From Kocuria sp. (GTDB lineage: Bacteria > Actinomycetota > Actinomycetes > Actinomycetales > Micrococcaceae), in assembly GCF_030530945.1 (NCBI RefSeq), contig NZ_JAUMTZ010000001.1, forward strand, positions 296,635-360,634: 64,000 bases of DNA, given 5' to 3'. The notes beneath the pieces are model-generated. The model worked only from the letters and a program-made list of their open reading frames with translations, did not search any database and had not been told where the DNA came from. Shown here in pieces: positions 1 through 7,437 of the stretch (position 1 is its first letter; every line of letters begins with the position of its first letter). The position numbers were made by a program, and so were the translations under genes.

Positions 1-87
1 GGCGCGCACGCTGTCCGCCGTGATGCTCTCGCCCACGATGCCGCGGACGTCGTAGGCCTTGAATGATGAGGAAAGATCTGTGGTCAC
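1..87 (-). CDS. manB: phosphomannomutase/phosphoglucomutase, N-terminal fragment
   Basis: Only the first 29 codons are in the window; the rest lies beyond the left edge. On the minus strand a GTG at 85-87 opens a frame whose early residues contain FKAYDVRGIVGE, the hallmark N-terminus of the alpha-D-phosphohexomutase family (the KAYDxRG sugar-phosphate loop precedes the catalytic serine domain). The enzyme interconverts mannose-6-phosphate and mannose-1-phosphate, or the glucose equivalents. It is divergent from manA, which feeds the same pathway toward GDP-mannose; this supports phosphomannomutase over phosphoglucomutase. The symbol is inferred from that context. Confidence 0.75.
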   Translation of the reverse strand, partial: MTTDLSSSFKAYDVRGIVGESITADSVRA

Positions 88-180
88 GCTCGGGAGTCTA
101 CGTGAGCGCGGAGGGCCGGTCCCCGGGCGGTTCCCGTCCCGCAACGGGCTGCCCGGGGATTCGTGGGGCGCTGTGGTTAC

Positions 181-1431
181 ATGAGTGCCATGCGCGAGTT
201 CCTGAGGATGACCAACCCGATCCAGCACTACACCTGGGGGTCCCGCTCGGTGCTCGCGTCCCTGCAGGGACGCCCCGGGCCCACGCCGGAGCCGGAGGCC
301 GAGCTGTGGATGGGCGCCCACGCGAGCGCCCCGTCCCGCGTGCACCACCGCGGCCGCCAGTGCGGACTGGACGAGGTGGCGCCCCACTTGCCGTTCCTGC
401 TCAAGATCCTGGCCATCGCGGCACCCCTGTCCATCCAGGTCCACCCCACCACCGACCAGGCGCGGGAGGGCTTCGCGCGGGAGGAGGCCCAGGGCGTGGC
501 CCGGGACGCGCCCCACCGCAACTACAAGGACGAGCACGCGAAGCCCGAGACCGTGGTGGCGCTCACGGACATGTGGCTGCTCGCCGGGCAGCAGCAGCGC
601 GAGCCCCTCGCGGCGCTCGCGGCGGACCTCGACCTGCCCTGGCTGGCCGTTGCGGCCCAGTCCGAGTGCCCCGTCCGCCACGCGCTGCAGCTGCCGGAGG
701 ACGACGCCGCGGCCGCCGTCCGCGCGTGCGTGGCCGCCGCGGGCCCCGACACGGCGGTGTCCGCACAAGAGGGGACCCTGGCGCTGAGCCCGGACATGTC
801 GTCCACCGAGCGCGCCCGGTGCCTGATCCGGCTGCTCACCCACCACTATCCGCAGGACCGGGGGCTGCTGGTGGCACTGTGCATGAACCTGGTGCACCTG
901 GCCCCGGGCCAGGCACTGTTCACCCCGGCCCGCCAGGTGCACGCCTACCTCAGCGGCACGGCCGTGGAGATCATGGGCTGCTCGGACAACGTGCTGCGCG
1001 CGGGGCTGACGTCCAAGCACGTGGACGTCCCGGAGCTGCTGGACGTCATGGGGGACACCCAGGAGCCCGTGGCCCTGCTGGAGACCACCACCGCGCCGGA
1101 CGGTGCGGTGGTCTACCCCCTGTGGGACCCCGCGGTGAGCCTCGTCTCCGCCCGGGTCGCCCCCGGTGAGCCGCTCGTGCGCGAGACCGCCGGGACCTGC
1201 ATGCTCCTCGTCACGGAGGGTGAGGTCACGGCCCGGGCCCACACCACCCCGGCTGGGGAGGGCACGTCCACCTCGGCCCGGGAGGGCGCACCGGCGGGTC
1301 CGGACGCGGTGCCGGGCACGGCGGCGTCGTCGGGCGAGTCCCTGGTGTGCCTGGAGGGCCCGAGCACCATCGCCGTGGAGGGCACGGGACGGGTGTTCCT
1401 CGTGGAGGCCGTCACGCACACCACCGTGTGA
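181..1431 (+). CDS. manA: mannose-6-phosphate isomerase, class I
   Basis: This zinc enzyme interconverts fructose-6-phosphate and mannose-6-phosphate in the cytosol. The 416-residue protein carries the class I landmarks: HYTWGS near the N-terminus, PLSIQVHP (Gln and His zinc ligands), YKDEHAKPE (the Glu ligand), and a C-terminal block with HAYLSG, EIMGCSDNVLRAGLTSKH and VDVPELL. An alanine/glycine/threonine-rich insert near residues 355-385 looks like a disordered linker. The start is uncertain: ATG at 181 is chosen, but ATGs at 190 and 208 are in frame and none has a strong ribosome binding site. It is divergent from the phosphomannomutase gene, so the two likely supply mannose phosphates together. 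Confidence 0.93.
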   Translation: MSAMREFLRMTNPIQHYTWGSRSVLASLQGRPGPTPEPEAELWMGAHASAPSRVHHRGRQCGLDEVAPHLPFLLKILAIAAPLSIQVHPTTDQAREGFAREEAQGVARDAPHRNYKDEHAKPETVVALTDMWLLAGQQQREPLAALAADLDLPWLAVAAQSECPVRHALQLPEDDAAAAVRACVAAAGPDTAVSAQEGTLALSPDMSSTERARCLIRLLTHHYPQDRGLLVALCMNLVHLAPGQALFTPARQVHAYLSGTAVEIMGCSDNVLRAGLTSKHVDVPELLDVMGDTQEPVALLETTTAPDGAVVYPLWDPAVSLVSARVAPGEPLVRETAGTCMLLVTEGEVTARAHTTPAGEGTSTSAREGAPAGPDAVPGTAASSGESLVCLEGPSTIAVEGTGRVFLVEAVTHTTV

Positions 1432-1528
1432 CGGGCACGATCTCACCCTTTGCGGTGTCGCGGGGGGTCTGCAGAGCGCGTTGAATGGCGGGGCCCTTTC
1501 GACGGACGAGCATGCAACGGGAGAAACG

Positions 1529-2074
1529 ATGGACCGGCGGATCGAACGCACCCGCGCCGCAGTGGTGCGAGCCGCAGTGGAACTGGTGTCCCACCGCGGC
1601 TCACAGGTGGGGATGACGGAGATCGCGGACGCCGCCGGGGTCAGCCGCAAGGCCGTCTACGAGAACTTCGGCTCCCGGGACCAGGTGCTGCGCAGCGCCA
1701 CCGAGTGCCTGCTCGCGGGTGCGCCCCCGCGGGTGCAGGCCCTGGACCGGGAGCGCCCGAACCCCTGGGACGCCGTGCTGCCGCCCCTCGCCGAGCACAT
1801 CGAGCGCTTCCGGGACTACTACCGCGCCGTGCTCTCCGGGCCGGGCTGCTTCCTCACGCGTGACGCCGTGGTGGGCCACGCCGTCAGTGGGCTGCGGGAC
1901 GTCCGGGACCGCCAGCGCCTTCCGGCGGACGGCGCCGCGGGGGCGTGCGACCGGTTCATCGTCCACGGTCTCGTGGGGGTCGTGGCGGACGCGCTGCTGC
2001 AGCAGGGGGACACGGACCTGCGCGGGCTCGTCGAATCCCTGACCGCGGGGCTCGCGGTCTCCGCCCTCTCCTGA
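1529..2074 (+). CDS. TetR/AcrR family transcriptional regulator
   Basis: A 181-residue regulator. Residues near 25-50 form the TetR helix-turn-helix, with MTEIADAAGVSRKAVYENFG closely matching the family pattern (A..AGVS...Y.HF). The C-terminal ligand-binding half is not recognisable. ATG at 1529 is preceded by GGGAG about 6 bases upstream. It lies 97 bases after manA on the same strand and 117 bases before an NAD(P)-binding reductase gene, which is a plausible target; no operator was identified. Its effector is unknown. Confidence 0.85.
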   Translation: MDRRIERTRAAVVRAAVELVSHRGSQVGMTEIADAAGVSRKAVYENFGSRDQVLRSATECLLAGAPPRVQALDRERPNPWDAVLPPLAEHIERFRDYYRAVLSGPGCFLTRDAVVGHAVSGLRDVRDRQRLPADGAAGACDRFIVHGLVGVVADALLQQGDTDLRGLVESLTAGLAVSALS

Positions 2075-2191
2075 ACGAGGCCCCTTCCAGAACCGGGAGC
2101 GCCCCGGAATAATCGGCGTTCCCCGCATGCTGTACGAGGCCCGGGGACCTCCGCGGTTCCCGTCAGCCCCGTTCCGACAGGAGGACCCGCA

Positions 2192-2854
2192 ATGTCTGAG
2201 ATCACGATCATCGGCGGCCACGGCAAGGTGGCGCTGCAGCTGGCCCGGTTGCTCTCCACGCAGGGTGAGACGGTCAACGCCGTGATCCGCAAGGAGGAAC
2301 AGGCCCAGGACATCGAGAACACCGGGGCCACCCCCGTGGTGGCGGACGTCCAGGACATGGACGTGGCCGCCCTGACCGAGCTGCTCTCCGGCCAGGAGAC
2401 CGTGGTGTGGTCCGCGGGCGCCGGCGGAGGCTCCCCCGAGCGCACCTGGGCGGTGGACCGGGACGCCGCCATCCGCTCCATGGACGCGGCCCAGGCGGCA
2501 GGCGTCTCGCGGTACATCATGGTGTCCTACATGGGAGCGGGCCAGGACCACGGCCTCTCCGAGGACGACGACTTCTACCCCTACGCCCAGGCCAAGGCGG
2601 ACGCGGACGATCACCTGCGCGCCAGCTCCCTGGACTGGACCATCCTGGGCCCGGGCGCGCTCACCGACGACGACCCCTCCGGCTCGATCACGCTCGGCAA
2701 GGTCGACGGTGGAGGGGACAGCAGCACGGCCCGCGGCAACGTGGCCCTCGTGGCCGCGCGGGCCATTGCGGACCCCAGGGGCACCTCCGGGAAGTTCATC
2801 GAGTTCGCGGACGGGGACACCCCCATCGCGCAGGCCCTCGACTCCCTGGACTGA
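2192..2854 (+). CDS. NAD(P)-binding atypical SDR / NmrA-like protein
   Basis: A 220-residue single-domain Rossmann protein. The N-terminus TIIGGHGKVALQLARLL is a glycine-rich dinucleotide loop of the atypical SDR (NAD(P)H_bind_10, NmrA-like) type, and the SDR YxxxK core is replaced by YAQAKADADDHLRAS followed by DWTILGPGAL, the usual pattern of this subgroup. These proteins act as sugar-nucleotide-like epimerases, quinone reductases or redox sensors; the substrate cannot be read from sequence. A good ribosome binding site (CAGGAGG) lies 8 bases before the ATG. A possible -10 (AATAAT) lies near 2110. It follows a TetR gene that may control it. Confidence 0.85.
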   Translation: MSEITIIGGHGKVALQLARLLSTQGETVNAVIRKEEQAQDIENTGATPVVADVQDMDVAALTELLSGQETVVWSAGAGGGSPERTWAVDRDAAIRSMDAAQAAGVSRYIMVSYMGAGQDHGLSEDDDFYPYAQAKADADDHLRASSLDWTILGPGALTDDDPSGSITLGKVDGGGDSSTARGNVALVAARAIADPRGTSGKFIEFADGDTPIAQALDSLD

Positions 2855-2939
2855 CACCCGGTCCGCGTCCCACCGCCTCCGGCCCGCGCCACGCCTCCGG
2901 GCAGCCGCGCGGGCCGGAGCGTCTTCTAGGCTGGTGCCC

Positions 2940-3278
2940 ATGGAGATGCCATCGATCCACCCGCACGCCTCCCACGACCGGAGCCCCGAGACCCTCGACC
3001 TCGACGAGGTCATCGCGCTGGAAGCCGTGGTGCACGGACAGGTGCAGGGTGTGGGGTTCAGGTACTGGTGCTGGCGCCAGGCCGAGGAGCTGGGCCTCAC
3101 CGGCTCCGCCACCAACAACGAGGACGGCACCGTGACCGTGGTGGCGGAAGGTCCACGTCGCGCCGTGGGCGACTTCCTCAAGTCCCTGATCTCCCGGGAC
3201 ACCCCGGGTGCCGTGATCACGGTGGACGAGCACTTCGGCCCGCCCACCGGGCAGTACACGGAGTTCAGCACGCACTGA
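2940..3278 (+). CDS. acyP: acylphosphatase
   Basis: Acylphosphatase hydrolyses carboxyl-phosphate bonds of acyl phosphates. The signature VVHGQVQGVGFRYW (family VxGxVQGVGFR) supplies the phosphate loop and catalytic Arg, and TGSATNNEDGTV supplies the catalytic Asn. The C-terminus GQYTEFSTH fits the family ending. At 112 residues it is about 20 longer than usual because of an unstructured N-terminus. The ATG at 2940 sits exactly 7 bases after a TAGGCT -10 element (2927-2932), so the mRNA is probably leaderless and begins at the start codon; the ATG at 2946 is a less likely alternative. Confidence 0.93.
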   Translation: MEMPSIHPHASHDRSPETLDLDEVIALEAVVHGQVQGVGFRYWCWRQAEELGLTGSATNNEDGTVTVVAEGPRRAVGDFLKSLISRDTPGAVITVDEHFGPPTGQYTEFSTH

Positions 3279-3437
3279 GGCTCCACCCGTTCGCTGGTGC
3301 GGGTGGGGGTCCTGTGTGCCCTGGGCGTACGCAGTCCCGTCCGGGTGCGCGCCGCCGGAGGCCCTGTGTCATAGTGAATCCCGATGGCTCCGGCGCCCAG
3401 GCCGGACGACCCCTACCCGTTCCGAGGAGTGTCACTG

Positions 3438-4247
3438 ATGGGCATCAACCCCCTGAACAAGGTCTTCGACGACAACGGCAAACCCGCACCCGCCGTCAGC
3501 AAGTTCCTGGACCACACCCTGCGCGTCCAGCGCCCGTGGGTGGTCAAGATGATCAAGCACATGCGCCGGCAGCACCCGGACGAGACCCCCGCACAGCTCG
3601 CCAAGCGCGCCCAGAAGCTCTACGTCCGTTCCGTCACGGCGGGCGGTGGCGCCGTGGGCGCCACCGCGGCCGTGCCGGGCATCGGCACGATCGCCTCGCT
3701 GGGGCTCTCCTCCGTGGCGGTGGCCGGCTACCTCGAGGGCACCGCCCTCTACGCACAGGCCGTCGCGGAGCTGCACGGCGTGGAGCCGAAGGACGAAGAG
3801 CAGAACCGCACCATGATCATGGCGCTGATGCTCGGTGAGGACGGCCAGGCCCTCATGGGTCAGCTGCTCTCGAGCTCCTCCGCGAGCAAGAGCCTCTCCG
3901 GCAAGTGGGGGCTCATGGTCGGGAAGTCCTCCCAGGACTCCAAGCGCTTCGACGTGGGCCGCACCATCCGCAACATGTTCGTCAAGCGTTTCCTCGCCCG
4001 CCAGTCCGGGGCCGTGCTGGGCCGCGCGCTGCCCTTCGGCCTCGGCGCCGTGGTGGGCGGCGGCGCCAACCTGGCGATGGCCCGCCAGGTCATCCGCTCC
4101 ACGCAGGAGGCCTTCGGGGAGTTCCCGGACCAGTTCCCCCCGAGCCTGTCGCTGGGGGAGCGGGCCGAGAAGTTCGACGGCGGCACCACCGCCACCCAGC
4201 AGGACTCCATCGAGTCCTCCGGGAAGAAGTCCCGCGGGAAGAAGTAA
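3438..4247 (+). CDS. EcsC-like glycine-zipper protein
   Basis: A 269-residue protein with no certain function. Residues about 65-115 contain small-residue-rich stretches (VTAGGGAVGATAAVPGIGT, then SLGLSSVAVAGYLEGTALYA) resembling the amphipathic core of EcsC-family proteins. A second such stretch, LGRALPFGLGAVVGGGANLA, lies near residue 205. The C-terminus ends in a lysine-rich KKSRGKK tail. A GAGGAG ribosome binding site 9 bases upstream favours ATG 3438; an in-frame ATG at 3384 lacks one. It probably associates with membranes through glycine zippers. A strong hairpin follows, so it is likely monocistronic. Confidence 0.6.
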   Translation: MGINPLNKVFDDNGKPAPAVSKFLDHTLRVQRPWVVKMIKHMRRQHPDETPAQLAKRAQKLYVRSVTAGGGAVGATAAVPGIGTIASLGLSSVAVAGYLEGTALYAQAVAELHGVEPKDEEQNRTMIMALMLGEDGQALMGQLLSSSSASKSLSGKWGLMVGKSSQDSKRFDVGRTIRNMFVKRFLARQSGAVLGRALPFGLGAVVGGGANLAMARQVIRSTQEAFGEFPDQFPPSLSLGERAEKFDGGTTATQQDSIESSGKKSRGKK

Positions 4248-4272
4248 GTTCTCCCTGCAGCGGTGCACCGGA

Positions 4273-4302
4273 CGCCCCGGGTGGTCACGACCACCCGGGG
4301 CG
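4273..4302 (+). terminator. hairpin terminator
   Basis: A perfect 12-bp GC-rich inverted repeat (4273-4284 with 4291-4302, loop TCACGA) lies 25 bases after the stop codon of the EcsC-like gene. There is no U-tract, as is common for actinobacterial terminators. Confidence 0.75.
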
Positions 4303-4428
4303 GTCCTGTCTGAGGGGCCGTGCACTGCACGCGGCGTCCCGGATCGTTCACCCGCTGCTCACCCCACGGTCACGGCCGCGCCGCGTGGCGCTCGACGTCG
4401 CGTCGCTCCGCGCTCCTATCCTGGCGGC

Positions 4429-5388
4429 GTGGCTGACCTGACCGAGAGTTCCCCCGCCCGCCCCCTCGTCTACGCGCACCGCGGCTCCTCGCGCCGCTAC
4501 CCGGAGCTCACCCGGGCCGCGTTCGTGCAGGCCCTCGCCGACGGCGCGGACGGCGTGGAGTGCGACGTCCACCTCACACGCGATGGCCATCTGGTCCTGC
4601 ACCACGACGCGCACCTGGGGCGCACCTCCGACGGCTCCGGGCCCGTGGCCCGGCACACCCTGGCGCAGCTGCGCCGCCTGGACGTGACGAGCTGGAAGGG
4701 TGTGCGGATCCCGGCCTCCCACGGCGCGGCCCACGAGCAGCTCATGACGCTGGACGAGCTGCTGGACCTGCTGCTCGCGGCGGGGCGGCCGGTGGGCCTC
4801 GCGGTGGAGACCAAGCACCCCAGTCCGTGCGGGCAGGCGCTCGAGGAGGCGGTGCTGGCGCTGCTCATGCGCCGCGGCTGGAACCCGGAGACCGGGTGGC
4901 TGGGCACCGTGCTCGTGTCCCTGATGAGCTTCCACCCGGACGCCGTGCGGCACCTGCTGGACTACGTCCCTCCGCGGCACGTGTGCCAGCTGCTCTCCCA
5001 CGGGCCCGTGGCGCTGGGCGAGCGGCCCTCACGCGTGGGTGCCGCAACCGCCGCGCTGTGCCGGGCGGGCATGCGGTTCGTGGTGCCCCCGGCGGTGCCC
5101 CTGATCTCCCGCGGTGAGGTGGGGATCGCCGGGCCGGGCATCCAGTGGGTGCGGGAGAACCCGTGGCAGGTGGAGCAGTGGCTGCGCAACGGGTCGGTGC
5201 TGCGGGTGTGGACCGTGGACACGCGCGCGGACGTCCAGCTGTGCCTCGCGCTGGGGGTCCAGCAGATCACCACGAACGTCCCCGCGCTGGTGCGGGCGTG
5301 GACCGACCCGCAGTACGGTTCCGGCCCGGCCCCGGGGGCGCTGCCCCGGACGAGCCAGCCGGAACTGGTGAACGCCTACAGGCCGTAG
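4429..5388 (+). CDS. glycerophosphodiester phosphodiesterase
   Basis: GDPD-family enzyme that hydrolyses glycerophosphodiesters to sn-glycerol-3-phosphate and an alcohol. In its 319 residues the catalytic and metal-binding landmarks are clear: YAHRGSSRRYPELT at the N-terminus, DGVECDVHLTRDGHLVLHHD (Glu and Asp metal ligands plus catalytic His), AVETKHP and a C-terminal LRVWTVDT strand. No signal peptide is seen, so it is cytosolic. The GTG start at 4429 lies 6 bases after a TATCCT -10 element (4417-4422), predicting a leaderless mRNA. Its 3' end overlaps the convergent purB gene by 13 bases. Confidence 0.9.
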   Translation: MADLTESSPARPLVYAHRGSSRRYPELTRAAFVQALADGADGVECDVHLTRDGHLVLHHDAHLGRTSDGSGPVARHTLAQLRRLDVTSWKGVRIPASHGAAHEQLMTLDELLDLLLAAGRPVGLAVETKHPSPCGQALEEAVLALLMRRGWNPETGWLGTVLVSLMSFHPDAVRHLLDYVPPRHVCQLLSHGPVALGERPSRVGAATAALCRAGMRFVVPPAVPLISRGEVGIAGPGIQWVRENPWQVEQWLRNGSVLRVWTVDTRADVQLCLALGVQQITTNVPALVRAWTDPQYGSGPAPGALPRTSQPELVNAYRP

Positions 5389-6809
5389 GTGTCCACCAGG
5401 CGCTCGGCCAGGCCCGTGTACTCACCGGGAGTGAGGGCGCTGAGCCGCTGGGCGGTCTTTTCGGACAGTCCCAGCGAGGCGATGAAATCGCGCATCCGCT
5501 GCGCGTCCACCCGGTGGCCGCGGGTGAGGTCCTTGAGGCGTTCGTAGGGGTTGTCCATGCCCTCGCGCCCCGCAACGGCCTCGGCCCGCATGGCGGTCTG
5601 GACGGCTTCGCCCAGCACCTCCCAGTTGCCGTCGAGGTCCTCCGCCAGGGTGGCCTCGGCCACGTCCAGGCGGTCCAGGCCCTTGACCACGTTGGAGATG
5701 GCCAGCAGGGAGTGCCCGAATGCCACACCGATGTTGCGCTGCGAGGAGGAGTCGGTGAGGTCACGCTGCCACCGGGAGGTCACCAGGGTGGCGGCCAGGG
5801 TGTCCAGCAGCGAGCAGGAGATCTCCGCATTCGCCTCTGCGTTCTCGAAGCGGATGGGGTTCACCTTGTGGGGCATGGTGGACGAGCCGGTGGCGCCCTC
5901 CACCGGGATCTGCTGGAAGTAGCCGATCGAGATGTAGGACCACACGTCCGTGCACAGGTTGTGCAGGATGCGGTTGAAGCGGGCCATGTCCGCGTAGAGC
6001 TCGGCCTGCCAGTCGTGGGACTCGATCTGGGTGGTCAGCGGGTTCCAGGTGAGCCCCAGACCGGTCACGAAGGAGCGGGAGATCTCGGGCCAGTCCGTGT
6101 CCGGTGCGGCGGCGGTGTGGGCCGCAAAGGTACCCGTGGCGCCGTTGAGCTTGCCCAGGAACTCGGTGCCGGCCACACGCCGGACCTGGCGGTCCAGGCG
6201 GTGCGCGAAGACCGCGAGCTCCTTGCCCAGGGTGGTGGGGGTGGCCGGCTGCCCGTGGGTGTGGGAGAGCATGGGAACGGCCTTGGAGTCACGGGCCATG
6301 GCGCTCACGGCCTCCACGACGCCCCTCGCCGCCGGCAGCCACACCTGCTCCACGGCATCCCGCACGCCCAGGGCGTAGGAGAGGTTGTTGACGTCCTCGC
6401 TGGTGCACGCGAAGTGCACCAGCGGCGTGAGGCGCTCCAGACCCAGCGCGGGCAGGCGGCGGCCGATGTAGTACTCCACGGCCTTCACGTCGTGCACCGT
6501 GACGGCCTCGATCTCCGCGAGCTCGGCCACGGAGGCGGCGTCGAAGTCCGTGACCAGGGCTCGCAGGCCGGCCTTCTGCTCCTCGTCCAACGGGCTCAGA
6601 CCGGGCAGCGCACGCTGCTCGCACAGGTGGATGAACCACTCCACCTCCACGTGCACGCGCTCACGGTTCAGGGCCGCCTCGGAGAGGAAGTCCACCAGGA
6701 CGGCCGTCTGCGGGCGGTACCGCCCGTCCAGCGGCCCCAGCGCGATGGCGGGGCTCTGCTGGCCCAGGGCCACTCGTCCGGACGGGAGGGTCTGCTCGGC
6801 GTTCGACAT
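5376..6809 (-). CDS. purB: adenylosuccinate lyase
   Basis: Fumarase/aspartase-superfamily enzyme of purine synthesis. It releases fumarate from SAICAR and from adenylosuccinate. The 477-residue protein carries the signature SSTMPHKVNPIRFENAEAN with the flexible catalytic serine loop, plus THGQPATPTTLGKE with the catalytic His, and N-terminal GPLDGRYRPQT typical of PurB. This length and the PLDGRY motif match the E. coli-type branch. ATG 6809 is preceded by GAGGG; an in-frame ATG at 6818 is possible. It is divergent from the WXG-like gene and slightly overlaps the convergent phosphodiesterase gene. Confidence 0.97.
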   Translation of the reverse strand: MSNAEQTLPSGRVALGQQSPAIALGPLDGRYRPQTAVLVDFLSEAALNRERVHVEVEWFIHLCEQRALPGLSPLDEEQKAGLRALVTDFDAASVAELAEIEAVTVHDVKAVEYYIGRRLPALGLERLTPLVHFACTSEDVNNLSYALGVRDAVEQVWLPAARGVVEAVSAMARDSKAVPMLSHTHGQPATPTTLGKELAVFAHRLDRQVRRVAGTEFLGKLNGATGTFAAHTAAAPDTDWPEISRSFVTGLGLTWNPLTTQIESHDWQAELYADMARFNRILHNLCTDVWSYISIGYFQQIPVEGATGSSTMPHKVNPIRFENAEANAEISCSLLDTLAATLVTSRWQRDLTDSSSQRNIGVAFGHSLLAISNVVKGLDRLDVAEATLAEDLDGNWEVLGEAVQTAMRAEAVAGREGMDNPYERLKDLTRGHRVDAQRMRDFIASLGLSEKTAQRLSALTPGEYTGLAERLVDTYGL

Positions 6810-6996
6810 GGCCCTCATTCTTCCACGGCCGCCCACCCCGGTGCCGCGGCGGACGCCCTGCACCGCGTCCGGTCCCGTGGCTCCGCCGCCGGGTGCGTCC
6901 ACACCCGGCGCTCGAGGCGTCGATGCCGGTGCGCGCGTTCCTACCGTGGCCCCAGGCGCCCGGACGGTCCCCCGCGGCGCGGGAAAGGAACCCGTC

Positions 6997-7437
6997 ATGT
7001 CACCTGCCGCGAGCGCCGCGCCACCCGGCGCCCACCCCTGGGCGGTGTCCGCCGCCGTCCAGGAGCACCTGGCCGCACTCTCCCGGCGCTACGACGACGC
7101 AGCGGAGCGGCTCACCGCGCTCGCCGCTCGGTGCTCGGACCCCGCCCTGGTGCGCGCCGAGTGGACAGGTCCCGGGTCCCGGGCCTACCGCGCGCGGCTG
7201 GAGCGCCACGGCGCGGACATCCGCGAGGAGGTCGAGCGGTGCCGGGACACCGCCCAGTGCCTCCGGTGGGGTGGGGCGGCGCTCGCGGAGCGGGTCGCAG
7301 CGGTGGAGTCCGCCGTGGACCTGGGCGGGCCGCTCACGGCGGCGCTCGGCGCGGTGCTGGGCCCTGGACTCCTGGGCTCCGCACCGGTGGGCCGCGCGCC
7401 GGTGCCCGGCCCTCTTCCCGCCGGGGGTGCGTGGTGA
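6997..7437 (+). CDS. WXG100-like small helical protein
   Basis: A 146-residue protein, nearly all helical. The motif EWTGPGSRAYRARL has W-x-G at residues 56-58 between two predicted helices, with the following small-residue plus aromatic pattern seen in WXG100/ESAT-6-like secreted proteins. The first helix (about 16-48) and second helix (about 60-90) fit a helical hairpin, and an Ala/Gly/Pro tail follows. It is longer than a classical ESAT-6 (about 100). Its stop overlaps the GTG start of the hydrolase gene by 4 bases, so the two are translationally coupled and probably act together, perhaps as partners in type VII secretion; no ESX core gene is in the window. Confidence 0.6.
   Translation: MSPAASAAPPGAHPWAVSAAVQEHLAALSRRYDDAAERLTALAARCSDPALVRAEWTGPGSRAYRARLERHGADIREEVERCRDTAQCLRWGGAALAERVAAVESAVDLGGPLTAALGAVLGPGLLGSAPVGRAPVPGPLPAGGAW

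Noticed and set aside
1601..3286. 561-codon minus-strand frame across the TetR, reductase and acylphosphatase genes
   Set aside because: It covers three recognisable plus-strand genes and shows no domain of its own.
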